Assembly (NCBI GenBank): GCA_019916065.1
Contig: CM034238.1
Span: 35,432,402-35,496,401, forward strand
Origin: Vitellaria paradoxa
Lineage: Eukaryota; Streptophyta; Magnoliopsida; Ericales; Sapotaceae
DNA: 64,000 nt
Reading direction: 5' to 3'
Made by a program: the position numbers and the translations under genes. The notes beneath the pieces are model-generated. The model saw only the letters and a list, made by a program, of their open reading frames with translations. It searched no databases and was not told where the DNA came from. Below, piece by piece: positions 34,382 to 45,829 of this stretch. Every line of letters starts with the position of its first letter. The first letter of the stretch is position 1.

Positions 34382-35310
34382 CACCCCCCAACTTGAACAT
34401 TGCTAGTCCCTTAGCAATGCTCTTTATTAAAATGAAATGCATGATGTTCTTTATTAAAATGCGATGCAACTACTATCCTATTTCTCTTTTCGTTGGAAAC
34501 ACGGCTACACTTAGCTACGTGTAGCAAGCCCTTTAAACCCCTAGGTTCCCCCTAGTGGACGAGTAAGGTCTCGTGAGAGTTTGCAGTGAATCTACTCACA
34601 AAATTCTATGGCATGGTCTTAATGTGTCAAAGAGTGATCAAGATAAAAAATGAATTAAGTTCAAGCTCAACAAGTTACAAAATCCAAATATCATGTGTAA
34701 TTTCCAAGTGCTAAGCATAAATGCATGGACTATCAAAGTAGAAAAAGCATGTGTGCAAAATTGTTTCATTTATTCAACAAGGTCTCAAGAGCATAACTGA
34801 AACTAAGTTTTGACTTCAAAAGCTCACAGGATTCCACTCATAGAAAGAAATTCACTCATTCAAGGGTTCACACATTCCTAATAGTACATAATGCTATCCT
34901 AGTTGCACATAACCTCACAAACATGTGAGTGAACTGAATTAAAGTTTAAAGTGGACAGCTCATGATAATGTTCCAATGCATACGCAAGAGATCACACCAC
35001 ACAACCTAAACAAGACCACTACATGCACAATACAAGAGTTGCTTGCTTAGAATCCACTAGGTCTTTGTTTTGGTTGTAACTTGGCCAAGGGAAATGGTGA
35101 ACAATGGAAGATATGGAAATCAAGGCACATGTCTTGGGATAAAGATATTCAAGTGCACACAAGTCCCAAACTACCCATTTCCTTTCCAACCCCAAGAAGA
35201 ACTACAACAAGAAGCTTATTCACTAACTTACAAACTACTCATGGGACATTCTCAATAATTATAATACAATGCACAGGTCCCAAAATTACATAAGCAAAAT
35301 GAATGATAGA

Positions 35311-35430
35311 CTTTTTCTTTTCTTTTCTTTTTTTTCTCTTTTTTTTCTCTTTTTCTTTCTTTTTTTTCTTTTTCTTTTTTTTTCTTTTTTTTCTCTTTTT
35401 CTTTTTTTCTCTTTTTCTTTTTTTCTTTGA
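35311..35430 (-). repeat. Long purine (minus) / pyrimidine (plus) tract in TR-GAG-2
   Basis: About 120 bases of T runs with scattered C on the plus strand. It is equivalent to the shorter tract at 25861-25922 in TR-GAG-1. The lysine/glutamate-rich minus-strand frame at 35239-35463 is this tract read through and is not a gene. Confidence 0.7.
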
Positions 35431-36210
35431 AATAATGAAATAAACATAAGCTAAATTCTCCACCTAATATTCCCTCTCAATATGCTTTCAAAAGTTTCCA
35501 TTCCCAATCCCCACTCACATCACTGACATTGAGGCACTTTTCATAACCCAAAACATGTAAGGGTAAGGCTTAAAAGTGTGTGAACAAGCTTATGGGATAA
35601 TATATGAGGTGGGAGCCAAAATATATATATATATAAATATCACACACTTTATTAAAAGGCTTCAAGTTGGTTCCTAGGGTAATTTCATATCAAGGAAGGA
35701 TGAAAAGGCCCAACAATAGCAAAGATAGCCTAGCATCATGTTCAAAGCTTGCAACAACTCATAATGTGCCAAGTGAAACTCATGCAAGTGTGTGTGATGC
35801 AATTAGTGCATTGAAAACCGAAGTGAAGAGCAAAAGAGCTGTGATTATGTGCAACCCCTCAAGAAAAAGAAATAATAGGCTCAAAAGCTCACAATTAAGG
35901 GGTATAAGTCTCTACCTAGTCCAAAGATGCTCAAGTAACCAATATCAAATAAAGTCTACTCCTAAGCACATGAACTTTTCACCATGATAGTCCAAAAATG
36001 CACAAAGTTATCACACACTCCACTTGAATTATGTTTCCTATTAATACTTAAACAAAACTCACTTATTACTCTCTCACTCAAATTCACCATTGACCAAACC
36101 AAAAAGGTTAACATGTAAGTATAAATGTGCTAAATTCATGTATTTAAGCTAAAAAAAGGCTCAAATTTTGAAAATTTTTGCAATTTTAGCACAAAGTGCC
36201 ATCATGCGAA

Positions 36211-36231
36211 CTCTACCCCCCAACTTAAACT
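36211..36231 (-). promoter_or_regulatory. Central polypurine-like motif of TR-GAG-2
   Basis: Reverse complement of the motif at 25066-25084 in TR-GAG-1, with one more G in the run. Kept in the same relative position, just downstream of a CATTGAGGACAATGTTTAG word. Confidence 0.4.
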
Positions 36232-36733
36232 AAACATTGTCCTCAATGTGAGAACTATGAGGCATAAGTGGGTCTGTAGTGTGCAAAGTGAGAATGATGA
36301 TGAGCATGAAATAATAGCCACAAAAGGCACAAATAAGAACATAGCACAAATTAAACCAAGCATGCACCCATTATTCAAGTCCCGTAAGGCATTACCTAAA
36401 ACACGCCCCAACCTAGATTCTACAGTACTCCCAACAACAACAATTATATATGATGGAGTACCAAAATTGAAAGTGCAAGATTAAATAAGAAGGAAAGGAA
36501 AGGTATTACCTCAAGAGCTTTCCTTATTTGAAGAAAACCAAAGAAACTATTCAAAAGAAAAGGTTAGACACAAAATGAAATGAAAATAAGACAAGAAAAA
36601 GGGTTAGTATGAAAGAAGAAATAAAATTAAAAGAAAAGAAAATAAAGGAAGAGAATCAAATTAAAAAAAATTATGAAAGTAAGAAAATGAAAAAGCTAAT
36701 CTACTATGTACAAATGAAATGAAAACAAAAGTG

Positions 36734-38461
36734 TTATCCAACACCCTCTCTATCCCATGCATTCACAAATGGTTTAAGAAATAAAATGTTCTCTACGGGC
36801 CCACGAAGCACTGAATATGGATGCTTTCCAAGTGTAAAACACACCGGGGAATGAAAGGCCAAGTGAGGTTCTTGAAACCTCGAATGTGGCCAAAGTGTAA
36901 GTGCAGGTGTGGACATGGTTGGCTCAATTAGTCTCTTGATACCCAAGAAATCTATGGATGTGGAAACGGTGGGTTCAATAAGTCTTTCAATGCCCAAGAA
37001 ATCTATGGGTGTGGGAATGATGGGTTTGAATGATCTCTTAACACCCAAAAAGTCAATGTAAACCTTCCCCCTGTCTACTACCTCTCCCTAATGATGGCCG
37101 ATCTCATGGTAGTCACTCACAATTCCCATAGTAAGACTTTTGGATGGGACTAAGTCAGGAGATGAGAGGTGTGCACCACTCTCAACCTCGATTGTGTAGT
37201 GGAGTGAACTAGGGTCAACCGACTCAATGATATGTTCCTCAGGCCATATGGCATTCAAATGCTCAATTGGAGTCAAAGGACTCTCAATAAGGTCTGGGAT
37301 GGTTGAGGTAGGTTGAGCATCAAGCTCGGTAGTAGGAAAGAATTGTATATCTCCTTGACTCTCAGTAAGTGGTAGAGGGATATCCTGAACCGGAGTGTCT
37401 AAAGGAATATGAGAAAGATGCTCATTGCAAGTGTTATCCCCAATGTAGTTAGGGCAATTGTCCCACTCAATGCTTAAAGTAGTGCATGAGGTTGATGACT
37501 CAATCATGCTACCACTTAAATTGGTGCTCATAGCTTGTGTTATCTTAGAAAGTTGCTCTCTCAAGTCATCTAGGGCCTAGTTGCACTCGTTATTAAAGCT
37601 CAATTGCTGTTGCATAAATTGACAAAAAGTGTCCTCTAATTGTGCATCATTAGGTTCACAAGACCAATAATCTTGAGGTTCCTCATGCTGGCCCTCAGTG
37701 AGTGGAACAAGGTTGGGATAGGCACAATAATTAGTCTCCATGCATGTGCTACTTCTAAAGGATGGATCATGAATATCAAGTGAAGTAAGAGTATATGGGG
37801 AAGGTTCAGTGTGGCTTCTAAATGCATGAGATTCAAAATTAGGCTTAAGTCTTCCCTGTGGCCTGGTGTGTTCATAGAAAAATTCGAGGAATGACCATGC
37901 CTCACCTGGGGTAAGGTCAAGAAATTCCCTATCTAAGACTTTATCAAACGCCTGGTGTAAACTACTATGTAGAGCATTATATAATATGGCTACAATGTCC
38001 CCTAGCTCTAATCCGTGACTTGGGAATGTTTCCAAAAGATTGTTAAATCTCTCCCAACTTTTATAAAATACTTCACCCTTTTTTGGATAAAAATTTTTGA
38101 TTTGAAGACCATGAGTGAAGGTTTGATGAATAGGGAGGAAATGTTCAATAAAAGCTTGATGAAATTGCTCCCAAGTATAGACCCATTCACTTACAGCATA
38201 ACACCAGTCACCAGCCACACTTTGTAATGATAAAGGGAAAAACATACACCTAAGTCTCTCACTCTTTCTAGCATCATCACATAAACCACATGTTGCCTTA
38301 AACCTATCTAGGTGAAGACATGGGTCTTCCTCCTCATGCCCAAAGAATTGAGGAAGCATACTATAGGTGTCTAATGTAAAAGCATATCCAAACATGCCAC
38401 CTAGATACTCTATGTATTCTCAGGTATCAAAAGGGCCATGCACAAGATCACCAACTTCCAT
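36734..38461 (-). pseudogene. TR-GAG-2 gag, broken by three stop codons
   Basis: Same protein as the gag of TR-GAG-1: Retrotrans_gag-type core with EEDPCLHLDRF, GDWCY, WEQFHQAFIEHFLP and SWERFNNLLETFPSHGL, then the DFLG repeats near the C-terminus. The start codon equivalent lies at 38461. In-frame stops occur at 38420-38422 (an Arg codon CGA turned TGA), near 37574 and near 37085 (TGG turned TAG), and a short in-frame segment present in TR-GAG-1 near the second stop is missing. In contrast to TR-GAG-1, the frame is not shifted around the middle of the core, so the two copies are broken independently. No zinc knuckle and no polymerase domains. Confidence 0.75.
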
Positions 38462-38687
38462 GTCTAAGATCAAAAAATAAAAATGAAAATAAAATGAGAA
38501 AGAGAAAAACTACACTAAAATGCAACCTAAGTTAACTAGCATGCAAACTAGGTTATATGATATGCAAATGAATAAATAACAATGCAAAAGAAAGAAAACT
38601 ACTAATAAAGAGATGAAGAAAAGAAAAATTCACCCAATTTCTCAAGTGAACTCTCTTTTAACTCCCAAGTCTAGCACTTAGTTGCCC

Positions 38688-38705
38688 TCCCCGGCAACGG
38701 CGCCA
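38688..38705 (-). promoter_or_regulatory. TR-GAG-2 primer-binding site (tRNA-Asp), perfect
   Basis: On the plus strand TCCCCGGCAACGGCGCCA, the exact 3' end of plant tRNA-Asp including CCA. Six bases (AAAACT) separate it from the LTR. This identifies the priming tRNA for both TR-GAG copies. Confidence 0.85.
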
Positions 38706-38711
38706 AAAACT

Positions 38712-40255
38712 TGACCGACCCTAAAAAGTGTTTCGGGTTCTACCTCTCAAGTGCAAGAGGGCAGTCGTAATTTTAAAACTCGGTGAGTCCGAGGTCGAAT
38801 CCATAGGGAGGGCTTTGTTAAAAGCTCTAGACTTGTTCTCTTAATTAGTAGGTGAACCTAAATTAATTTAAACTAATTTTTTAGCAACTCAAACTTTTGT
38901 TTTAGATTCTAAATGAAAGAAATTCAATTTAATTTAAAAATGCAAACAAAGCATCTACTCTAAATTCTAAAGCGAATAAATCAACTCATAAATTAAATTA
39001 AATAACAAGCATAATACTAAAAAGGTTCTTGATCCAACTTTCAAATCCGGGTAGTTCACTAATTTGCCTTGGGGTGTGTTTGTTTGAAGAACAGGGTTTA
39101 ATTTGAAAAGTTTTGAAAATGTTATAATCAAATGTCAGCACCAGTGATCTCAAGTGGATATGGTTAAAGACCTTTGTTTCCTAGAGTTTTTCAATTAAAC
39201 GCCAAAATATTAATAAAAATCTGATTTTTAATTCTATTCAAAAGTATTTGATGATTGGTTACGAAAATCCATACCAGTGATCTCACACGGATTTGGTTAA
39301 GGGTTTTCGTATTCGAATGTTTTCGAAATAGAAAACAAATAGATTTGTGAAAGGTAAATTCCTTCGCGAAAGGTTTCGCAACCTATGCGAAGGGTCTCGC
39401 AACCTACGCGAAGGGTTTCGCAACCTACGCGAAGGGACTACGAACGCCCTAAGGCTTTTCGTGAACTACCCTTTCTTGATTCGTTGAATCAAGAACTAGG
39501 GTTTTACGCTAAAACTACTTTAAGCATCTTAAAAACAATCAAATAGCATTCAATCATACGAAAAGAGAATTGAAACAAGCAAAACATGATATTACGAAAC
39601 AAATCGAAATAAAACGAAGTAGATTAAAGTGCAACTTACAACGTAAAGCGAATTTAAAAGATGAAGTGAAGAATCACTACAAAGACGACGATGAAAGCTC
39701 CAATAAAAACCATGAATCCACGCATGCAAGCTAAAAACCTAATCTAAAAACTCTCAAAATTCTATTATAACGCTCAATTGAAGGTGCAAAAATAAAAAGG
39801 GGCTTCTTCTCCTCTTGGCCGTGCAATAGCTTTTTATATAGATGCCACAAAACCCTAGAAGAGGAGCTTTCACGCGGCTATTGTAAATCACGGATGGTCC
39901 CGACCGTCTGGAGAGGGGGTCAGGACCGTCTGAAGTTTTGAACTTTCTGTGGTCCTGACCGTCTAGGTGACAGTGGGGATCGTCTAGTTTTTCCTTCTTT
40001 GCTTTCTTTCCTTCTCTTGGTTGGGTCTTTGGGCTAGTCTTTTCCATCGAAGATGAAGTTCGAACCATGACTTTTTCTTTGTCTTCTTGGCCCTCTCCAT
40101 AGCTATAAACTTCGACATCCTTGCCCTTTTTCCTACAAATAAAATAATAAAAGTATAAGTAACACAATAATACTAAAACTTCAACTTTACTTATTTTAAT
40201 GCATGAATAAGTGTTGAGTTAGGGAGTTTGTAATTACACTTTTCAAGTGTAATCA
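38712..40255 (-). repeat. TR-GAG-2 5' LTR (1544 bp)
   Basis: On the plus strand TGACCGACCC to AAGTGTAATCA, followed by the ACAAT target duplication. TATA-like TATATAAAA (reversed) near 39832-39842. Three 21-bp minisatellite units at 39372-39434. Confidence 0.8.
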
Positions 40256-40317
40256 ACAATTCAATTACAAATTTAATCCTAATTTTGTTTGGATTTTCCA
40301 TTTTTTTGGATTTTAAT

Positions 40318-40795
40318 TATAATCTCCCCTTGGCAATTCCATAGCAAAACTTAAAATTAAATTTCAATTTGAGAACTACAACACTTGAACAAATGCATTA
40401 AAATATCTCCTAGCAATCAAAATAATGAAACATTAACAACAAAACCAATTTATATATATGCATCTGAATATATTACTTCAAGGTTAGTTCCCAAGTACAA
40501 ACCCAATTCAAAGACAAATTATTACAAGGCACAACAGAATTTCCAATACTCTCCCTTTTTGTTAGGGAATTAATAGCACGTAAAATAAAAATAATAATAA
40601 CAACTTAATGGAAATGGTTTTAAAGAATCAAATACTCAAAATAAAACATTCCAAGCACTATAATCAGAGCTATGTCATAAGAATCAAGAACTTGAAATTA
40701 AATGGCATACATGACTATGCAATGACAAGGATTTCATATCTTAACACTTTTTCACGTCATGAGTTGTTTCTAGTCATACAAGTAAAAATACCAGT
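40318..40795 (-). other. Copia interior remnant next to its left LTR
   Basis: Non-coding sequence of the old copia element between its 3' LTR and the family X insertion. It starts with the reversed polypurine tract (TTATAATCTCCCCTTGGC) and includes a CTCTCCCTTTTTGTTAG word. No domain was recognised in the short frames 40385-40573 and 40608-40826. Confidence 0.4.
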
Positions 40796-40841
40796 TGTAA
40801 TATCTCGAATTTTTGCATTGATATAAATTAATGGTTTATAA

Positions 40842-42789
40842 TGTCACGCCCCGAGTTTCACAACCCAAGTACGCGAACAAATAATACATGTTACGCCGTT
40901 CAATAACTTTCCATGTCCCACATCAGAGCCATACACACACACTATGGAGTAATGTAAAGAAAAATAAATAAAATTCATACTTTAAAGTTAAATAAATGCC
41001 TTCGTCAAAACCAACTAGGCAACAAAGCTCCAAAAGCTAAGCTCAAACATCCTCCCAAAGCTAGATAAAAATAATTATAAATCACCTCATAAATAGAGGC
41101 TTATCACAATTCACCAAAAAAAAAATTCTCTAAAGAAAATTCTAATGTAATTAAATAAAAACAAACAAATAAATTCCTAATTTCCATGGTGAGTAGGCCC
41201 TGCGCATGACTCAAATTCGTTACCTACATCACAAGCTGTAAGGGGATGAGCACTAATACCACGTGTGCTCGAAACCCTAATAATAATAATATAAATGCAG
41301 TATGCCCTAGTAAACTACTAAGTGAAACAATTATGCACAGGTAGCAAACTCAAGAAAGAAATTAAATTAATTTATCAATTTGTCTTCGTTACAATTTAAT
41401 TTTTTTTTTCACCACACAACACATCAAAGAAAAACAATTAAATTTTCAGGTACCGCTGCTTGGTTGTCTTGTAGAAACAAGACCCAACCAATATACATCA
41501 TTATTTGATGTCTGCTTGGTTGTCCCGTAGAAACATGACCCAACCAATATACACCATCCTTCGGTGTCTGCTTCCTAAGCCGAAGCCTTAGGAATATAAT
41601 ATGCCACCTTTAGGCATCTGCTCGTTCGTAAGTTACTAGCCTACTGGAATCAATAACTAACCCCGCGCGGGTTTTGGGACTTTCAACCCTTTGGGTACAT
41701 GTACCCGATATTTTCAGTGCCCCTCAATCCTAAACAAAACACAATAAATAAATAAATAAATAAATTCTATCTAAATCCCTACCTTACAATACCTTTGTTT
41801 ATTTAAGTCTTAAAATCTATAGATCGTCAGTTTCTGAAAATTTGTACACAAATAAGCGAATCCAACTATTTCCATAAAGTAACCAATCAATTAATGGGAT
41901 TACACGGATCATCTTCAAATACACACCAAAGTCATCATAATAATTCATATATGTATAAATATATAATTAATTAAATATTATATATAAATGTAATTAGTAA
42001 CCTTTACATGTGTACATGTGTAATCATTGCATATTATGTATATATATTTACATGACTACAAAGTTCCACGTTTTTTTTTTTTTTTTTTTTTTCATATTCC
42101 ATCAATGAGAGGTTGCAGATCACTTTGCCTAATATCCTTTATTCACCCTTAAATATAAACTTGAGGTGACTTTTGATTATAAACATGATGCCACGTGATG
42201 CAAGGTGATGAGTACATATATTGTTGGACACTTTATATATATATATATATGTAGGTATGTAAAACAAAGACTCTATGTAAAACAAGACACGACCTTCCAC
42301 TGAATAGCTCGTTACAGTACATGTCCAAAGAAAAAAAAGTAATAATAATAATAAATAAATAAATCAAATAAATGGGTTCCAGCCCCTTACCTTTATAATT
42401 CAACAACAGGGAAAGATTTGACAAACGGAAGAAAATCCGGCAAAATGGAAGACAAAGAAATCCGTCACCGCTTCTTCTTCCTTTCTACCTCTCTCTCTCT
42501 CTCTCTTTATCTAGGGTTTTTTTTTATCAAAATAATTATAGCATTATATATATAAATTAGCAGAATTTTTATCTTTAACAAATTTAATTAATTTCCTACT
42601 CCCCATATGATTAGGAAAATTACACATTTTTCTCTAAAATTAAAAATCTTTTCAAATATAACCAAAACAAATTGATCTTTTTAATTATAATTAAAAATAA
42701 CAAAAATTTCAAATCATTAAATTTAAATAGCAACTAAATTATCAAATAAAAATATCCAAATTAAATAAGAAAAAAACTGGGTTATTACA
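40842..42789 (-). repeat. Tekay left (3') LTR, 1948 bp
   Basis: TGTCACGCCCCGAG start and GGGTTATTACA end on the plus strand. It includes a poly-T run of about 22 (42069-42091) and a CT repeat near 42490. The polypurine tract in element sense (AAGTGGGGTAGGA) lies at 42790-42802. Confidence 0.85.
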
Positions 42790-42845
42790 TCCTACCCCAC
42801 TTACAAAAATTTCGTCCTCGAAATTTAGGAGGTAAAGAAAGAAAA

Positions 42846-43196
42846 TTAAAGAAACAACTCTGGATACCTACTCCGCATATCTGCCTCTCGCTCCCAAGTC
42901 GACTCCTCAAAACCATGATGCTTCTATAACACTCTAACTAAGGGAATAGTCTTCCCTCGAAGCACTTGCTCCCTAGAGTCCAAAATTTCCACCGGTTTCA
43001 CCTCATATGTCACATCTGAGTCAACATCAAGCTCAGTCCAATCTAATACATGTGAAGGGTTCGGGTTATACTTTCTAAGCATAGACATGTGAAACACCTC
43101 ATGAACTCCTGAAAGCTGCGGGGGCAAAGTAAGACGATAAGCTACCTCTCCAACCCTAGTCAAAACTTCAAATGGCCCAATATATCTCGGGGACAA
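42846..43196 (-). pseudogene. Tekay integrase C-terminus and chromodomain
   Basis: It begins with the GPY/F-type segment [20 protein letters not shown] and the HEVFHMSMLRKY motif, then the chromodomain-like segment YEVKPVEILDSREQVLRG followed by a conserved KHHGFEEST-WERE region. In chromoviruses this domain directs integration to particular chromatin. A stop at 42921-42923 replaces the Trp codon expected just before KHH, cutting off the last 25 residues; the coding trace ends at 42846. It overlaps the next block in another frame (43160-43196), which shows a frameshift between them. Confidence 0.7.
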
Positions 43197-44291
43197 CTTC
43201 CCTCTGCGCCCAAACGAAACTGACCCTTCCGTGGTGAAACCTTTAAGAACACATGGTCTCCTGCCTCAAACTCCAATGGTCTTCGCCTCTTATCAGCATA
43301 ACTCTTTTGACGGCTCCTTGCTGTCTCCAGTCTCTGTCGAATTAGTTTGACCTTCTCAATCGTCTCTTGCACAAACTCAGGCCCAACAATTGCAGTTTCT
43401 CCAACCTCAGCCCAACAGATAGGAGATCTACACGGTCTACCATACAAAGCTTCAAAAGGAGCCATCCCAATGCTCGACTGGTAGCTATTATTATACGTAA
43501 ATTCAATCAAAGGAAGATGGTTCTACCAGCTGCCATGAAAATCAAGCACACATGCCCTGAGCATATCCTCCAAGATCTGAATTGTACGTTCTGACTGTCC
43601 ATCAGTCTGAGGATGAAAGGTAGTACTAAATAACAATTCTGTCCCCATGGCCACCTGGAGATTGCCAAAACCGAGAACCAAAACGTGGATCCCTGTCTGA
43701 GACAATGGATACAGGAGCTCCATGAAGCCTCACAATTTCCTTGACATATAATTTAGCCAAAACATCCATAGAGTCGGTCAGTCGAATCGGCAAGAAGTGA
43801 GCCGACTTTGTTAACCTATCCACTATCACCCAAATAGTATCATGGCCCTTTAGTGATCTCGGTAAGCTAGAAACAAAATCCATTGTAATGTTCTCCCACT
43901 TCCACTCTGACACTGGCAAAGGCTGCAAGAGACCCGCTGGTTTCTGATGCTCTACCTTAACTTGCTGACAAGTAAGGCACCTACTCACAAACTCTACCAC
44001 ATCCTTCTTCATACCTGCCCAAAAGAACTGACGGCGCAGGTCGTGATACATCTTAGTACCTCCAGGATGTACTACAAATTTAGAGTGATGGTATTCCTTT
44101 AAACCTATATCTCGAGCAGAGATGGGCACGAAAATTCTCCCCAAATACCTCAAACCGTTATCGTCACCAATCACCCATTCTGGCATCTCATCAGGACTCG
44201 ATAACTTAGCTCGAATCACCTCACATTCAACATCAGTCCCTGAGCTTCTATCACACGACTCAATAGAATTGGCTGAGTATCCATGGCACAC
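43160..44291 (-). pseudogene. Tekay integrase
   Basis: Integrase cuts and joins element DNA into the chromosome. Visible parts: zinc-binding HHCC region ([13 protein letters not shown] and CLTC, in 44291-43626), catalytic-core Asp in MDFVSSLP, second Asp in [14 protein letters not shown], and the Glu-bearing HPQTDGQSERTIQILEDML in a separate frame (43723-43523), then [20 protein letters not shown] (43510-43160). The change of frame near 43650, a stop near 43520 and a shift near 43180 break it into pieces. All three catalytic acidic residues can still be seen. Confidence 0.75.
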
Positions 44292-44749
44292 AAAATAGCA
44301 TGACCTTCATCTTCCTGCAACTCCAGATCAAACTCACTAAGGCTTCTCATCATTTCCCACTCTTGCACGAAAAGACCTGCTAAAGTACCCCGAGTCTTTC
44401 GACTAAATGCGTCAGCAACTACATTTGCCTTACCAGGATGATACTGAAACTCAAAATCATAGTCCTCCATATACTCCATCCATCTCCTCTCCCTCAAATT
44501 CAAATCCTTCTGAGTGAAAAGATATTTTAAACTCTTGTGGTTAGAAAATACCTCAAACTTTTCACCGTACAAATAGTGTCTCCAACTTTTTAGAGCAAAG
44601 ATAATTGCTGCCAACTCCAAATCATGTATTGGGTAGTTACGCTCATGAGTCTTCAATTGCCTAGACCCATAAGCTACTACTCTGTCACCCTACATCAGCA
44701 CATAGCCTAAACCTTCCTTGGATGCGTCACAATAAACTAAATAACCCAA
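44216..44749 (-). pseudogene. Tekay RNase H
   Basis: RNase H removes element RNA during cDNA synthesis. Recognised from [28 protein letters not shown], the [18 protein letters not shown] segment and the [14 protein letters not shown] end. A position normally Asp in the TDHKSLKY motif reads Asn here (SNHKSLKY), a G-to-A type change, and a stop lies near 44690. It overlaps the start of the integrase frame by reading in another frame. Confidence 0.7.
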
Positions 44750-45826
44750 TCATCTTTCAGGAATCACAAGTACTGGTGCAGTAGTTAGCCTCTTCTTTAA
44801 CACCTGAAAAGACTGTTCACACTTCTTATCCCAAATAAACTTGACCCCTTTTCGAGTCAGCCTAGTCATCGGCCCGGTTAACCTCAAGAAATCACAGACA
44901 AATCTTCGGTAATACCCTGCCAAACCCAGAAAACTCCGAATCTCAAAAACTGTCTTCGGTCTTTGCCAATCCATAACTGCCTCAACCTTAGATAGATCAA
45001 CTGCAACTCCCTCCTCAGAAACAACATGCCCCAGAAATTTCACTTCTTTAAGCCAGAACTCACACATGCTTAATTTAGCATAGAGCTGGTGATCTCTCAA
45101 GGTCTAAAGTACAACTCTTAAATGCTCCTCATGTTCCCCTTCTGACCGAGAATAAACTAGAATGTCATCAATAAACATGACAACAAACTTGTCTAAATAT
45201 CTGCTGAACACCCAGTTCATCAAGTCCATGAATACGGCAGGAGCATTGGTCAGCCCAAATGGCATCACCAAGAACTCGTAATGCCCATATCGAGTCCTGA
45301 ATGCCGTCTTAGAAATGTCTTCCTACTTCACCCTCAACTGGTGGTAACCAGATCTCAAATCAATTTTTGAGAAAATGACCGAACCTTTCAGTTGGTCGAA
45401 CAGATCGTCAATCCTCAATAGAGGATACTGATTCTTGATCGTGACCCGATTCAACCTTCGGTAATCTATACACATCCTGAGAGTTCCATCATTTTTAGCT
45501 GCAAATAAGGTTGGTGCACCCCAAGGTGAAGTGCTAGGGTGGATAAATCCCTTAGAGCTCAACTCTTCTATCTGGGATCTTAACTCCACCAACTCTGCAG
45601 GTGCCAATCTATACGAGGCTATAGAAATTGGTTCTGTGCCAGGAATTAGATCAATCCCAAATTTAACCTCCCGTTCAGGCGGTAATCCAGATACTTCTGA
45701 AAACACTTCTAGAAATTCACAAACAACTCGTGGTAACTCAATTTTGTCACCCTCCTCGTCCTCCAGAGCCATACAAGCAAACAAACTGCACAAGTCTACT
45801 CGTCCCTGCCTATTGAGGAAAGGCAA
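44750..45826 (-). pseudogene. Tekay reverse transcriptase
   Basis: Reverse transcriptase copies the element's RNA to DNA. Seen in order: [22 protein letters not shown] lead, [72 protein letters not shown], the catalytic box FIDDILVY at about 45155-45178 and then [14 protein letters not shown] and [14 protein letters not shown]. Stops at 45320-45322, near 45101 and near 44747 interrupt it. Both Asp residues of the catalytic box are intact. Confidence 0.8.
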
Positions 45827-45829
45827 GAG

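Larger units (their letters stand above)
32462..40255 (-). mobile_element. TR-GAG-2: gag-only gypsy element with an inverted U3 on its left end
   Basis: Related to TR-GAG-1 and mainly in minus orientation: 5' LTR 38712-40255, tRNA-Asp primer site, gag, non-coding interior, polypurine tract, 3' LTR 32777-34381. The 3' LTR is not the outer end. Beyond it lie the bases AGTTTT (element sense) that normally separate LTR and primer site, and then about 310 bp of the first part of the LTR in inverted orientation (32462 to about 32772). Both outer ends are therefore TGATTAC. The whole 7794-bp composite is flanked by a perfect 5-bp duplication ACAAT (32457-32461 and 40256-40260), and it interrupts a copia LTR whose uninterrupted form occurs near 55625 and 60210. 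Confidence 0.8.
32072..40317 (-). repeat. Left (3') LTR of an old copia element, split by TR-GAG-2
   Basis: On the plus strand it begins TGAAAATTCTTGAATAGAG and ends GGATTTTAAT, matching the right LTR (59694-60272), which begins TGAAAATTCTCGAATCCG and ends TTTGATTTTACA. Without the 7.8-kb insert it is about 447 bp; the right LTR has an extra 130 bp in the middle. The left flank AATTA (32067-32071) equals the AATTA after the partial LTR copy at 55699 and the undisturbed AATTA of block A near 3781, so it is the target duplication. A purine tract in element sense (AAGGGGAGATTATAA, about 40317-40331) abuts it. Confidence 0.65.

Noticed and set aside
35239..35463. Lysine/glutamate-rich minus-strand frame
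   Set aside because: It is a translation of the low-complexity purine tract inside TR-GAG-2, and the shorter tract in TR-GAG-1 does not preserve it.
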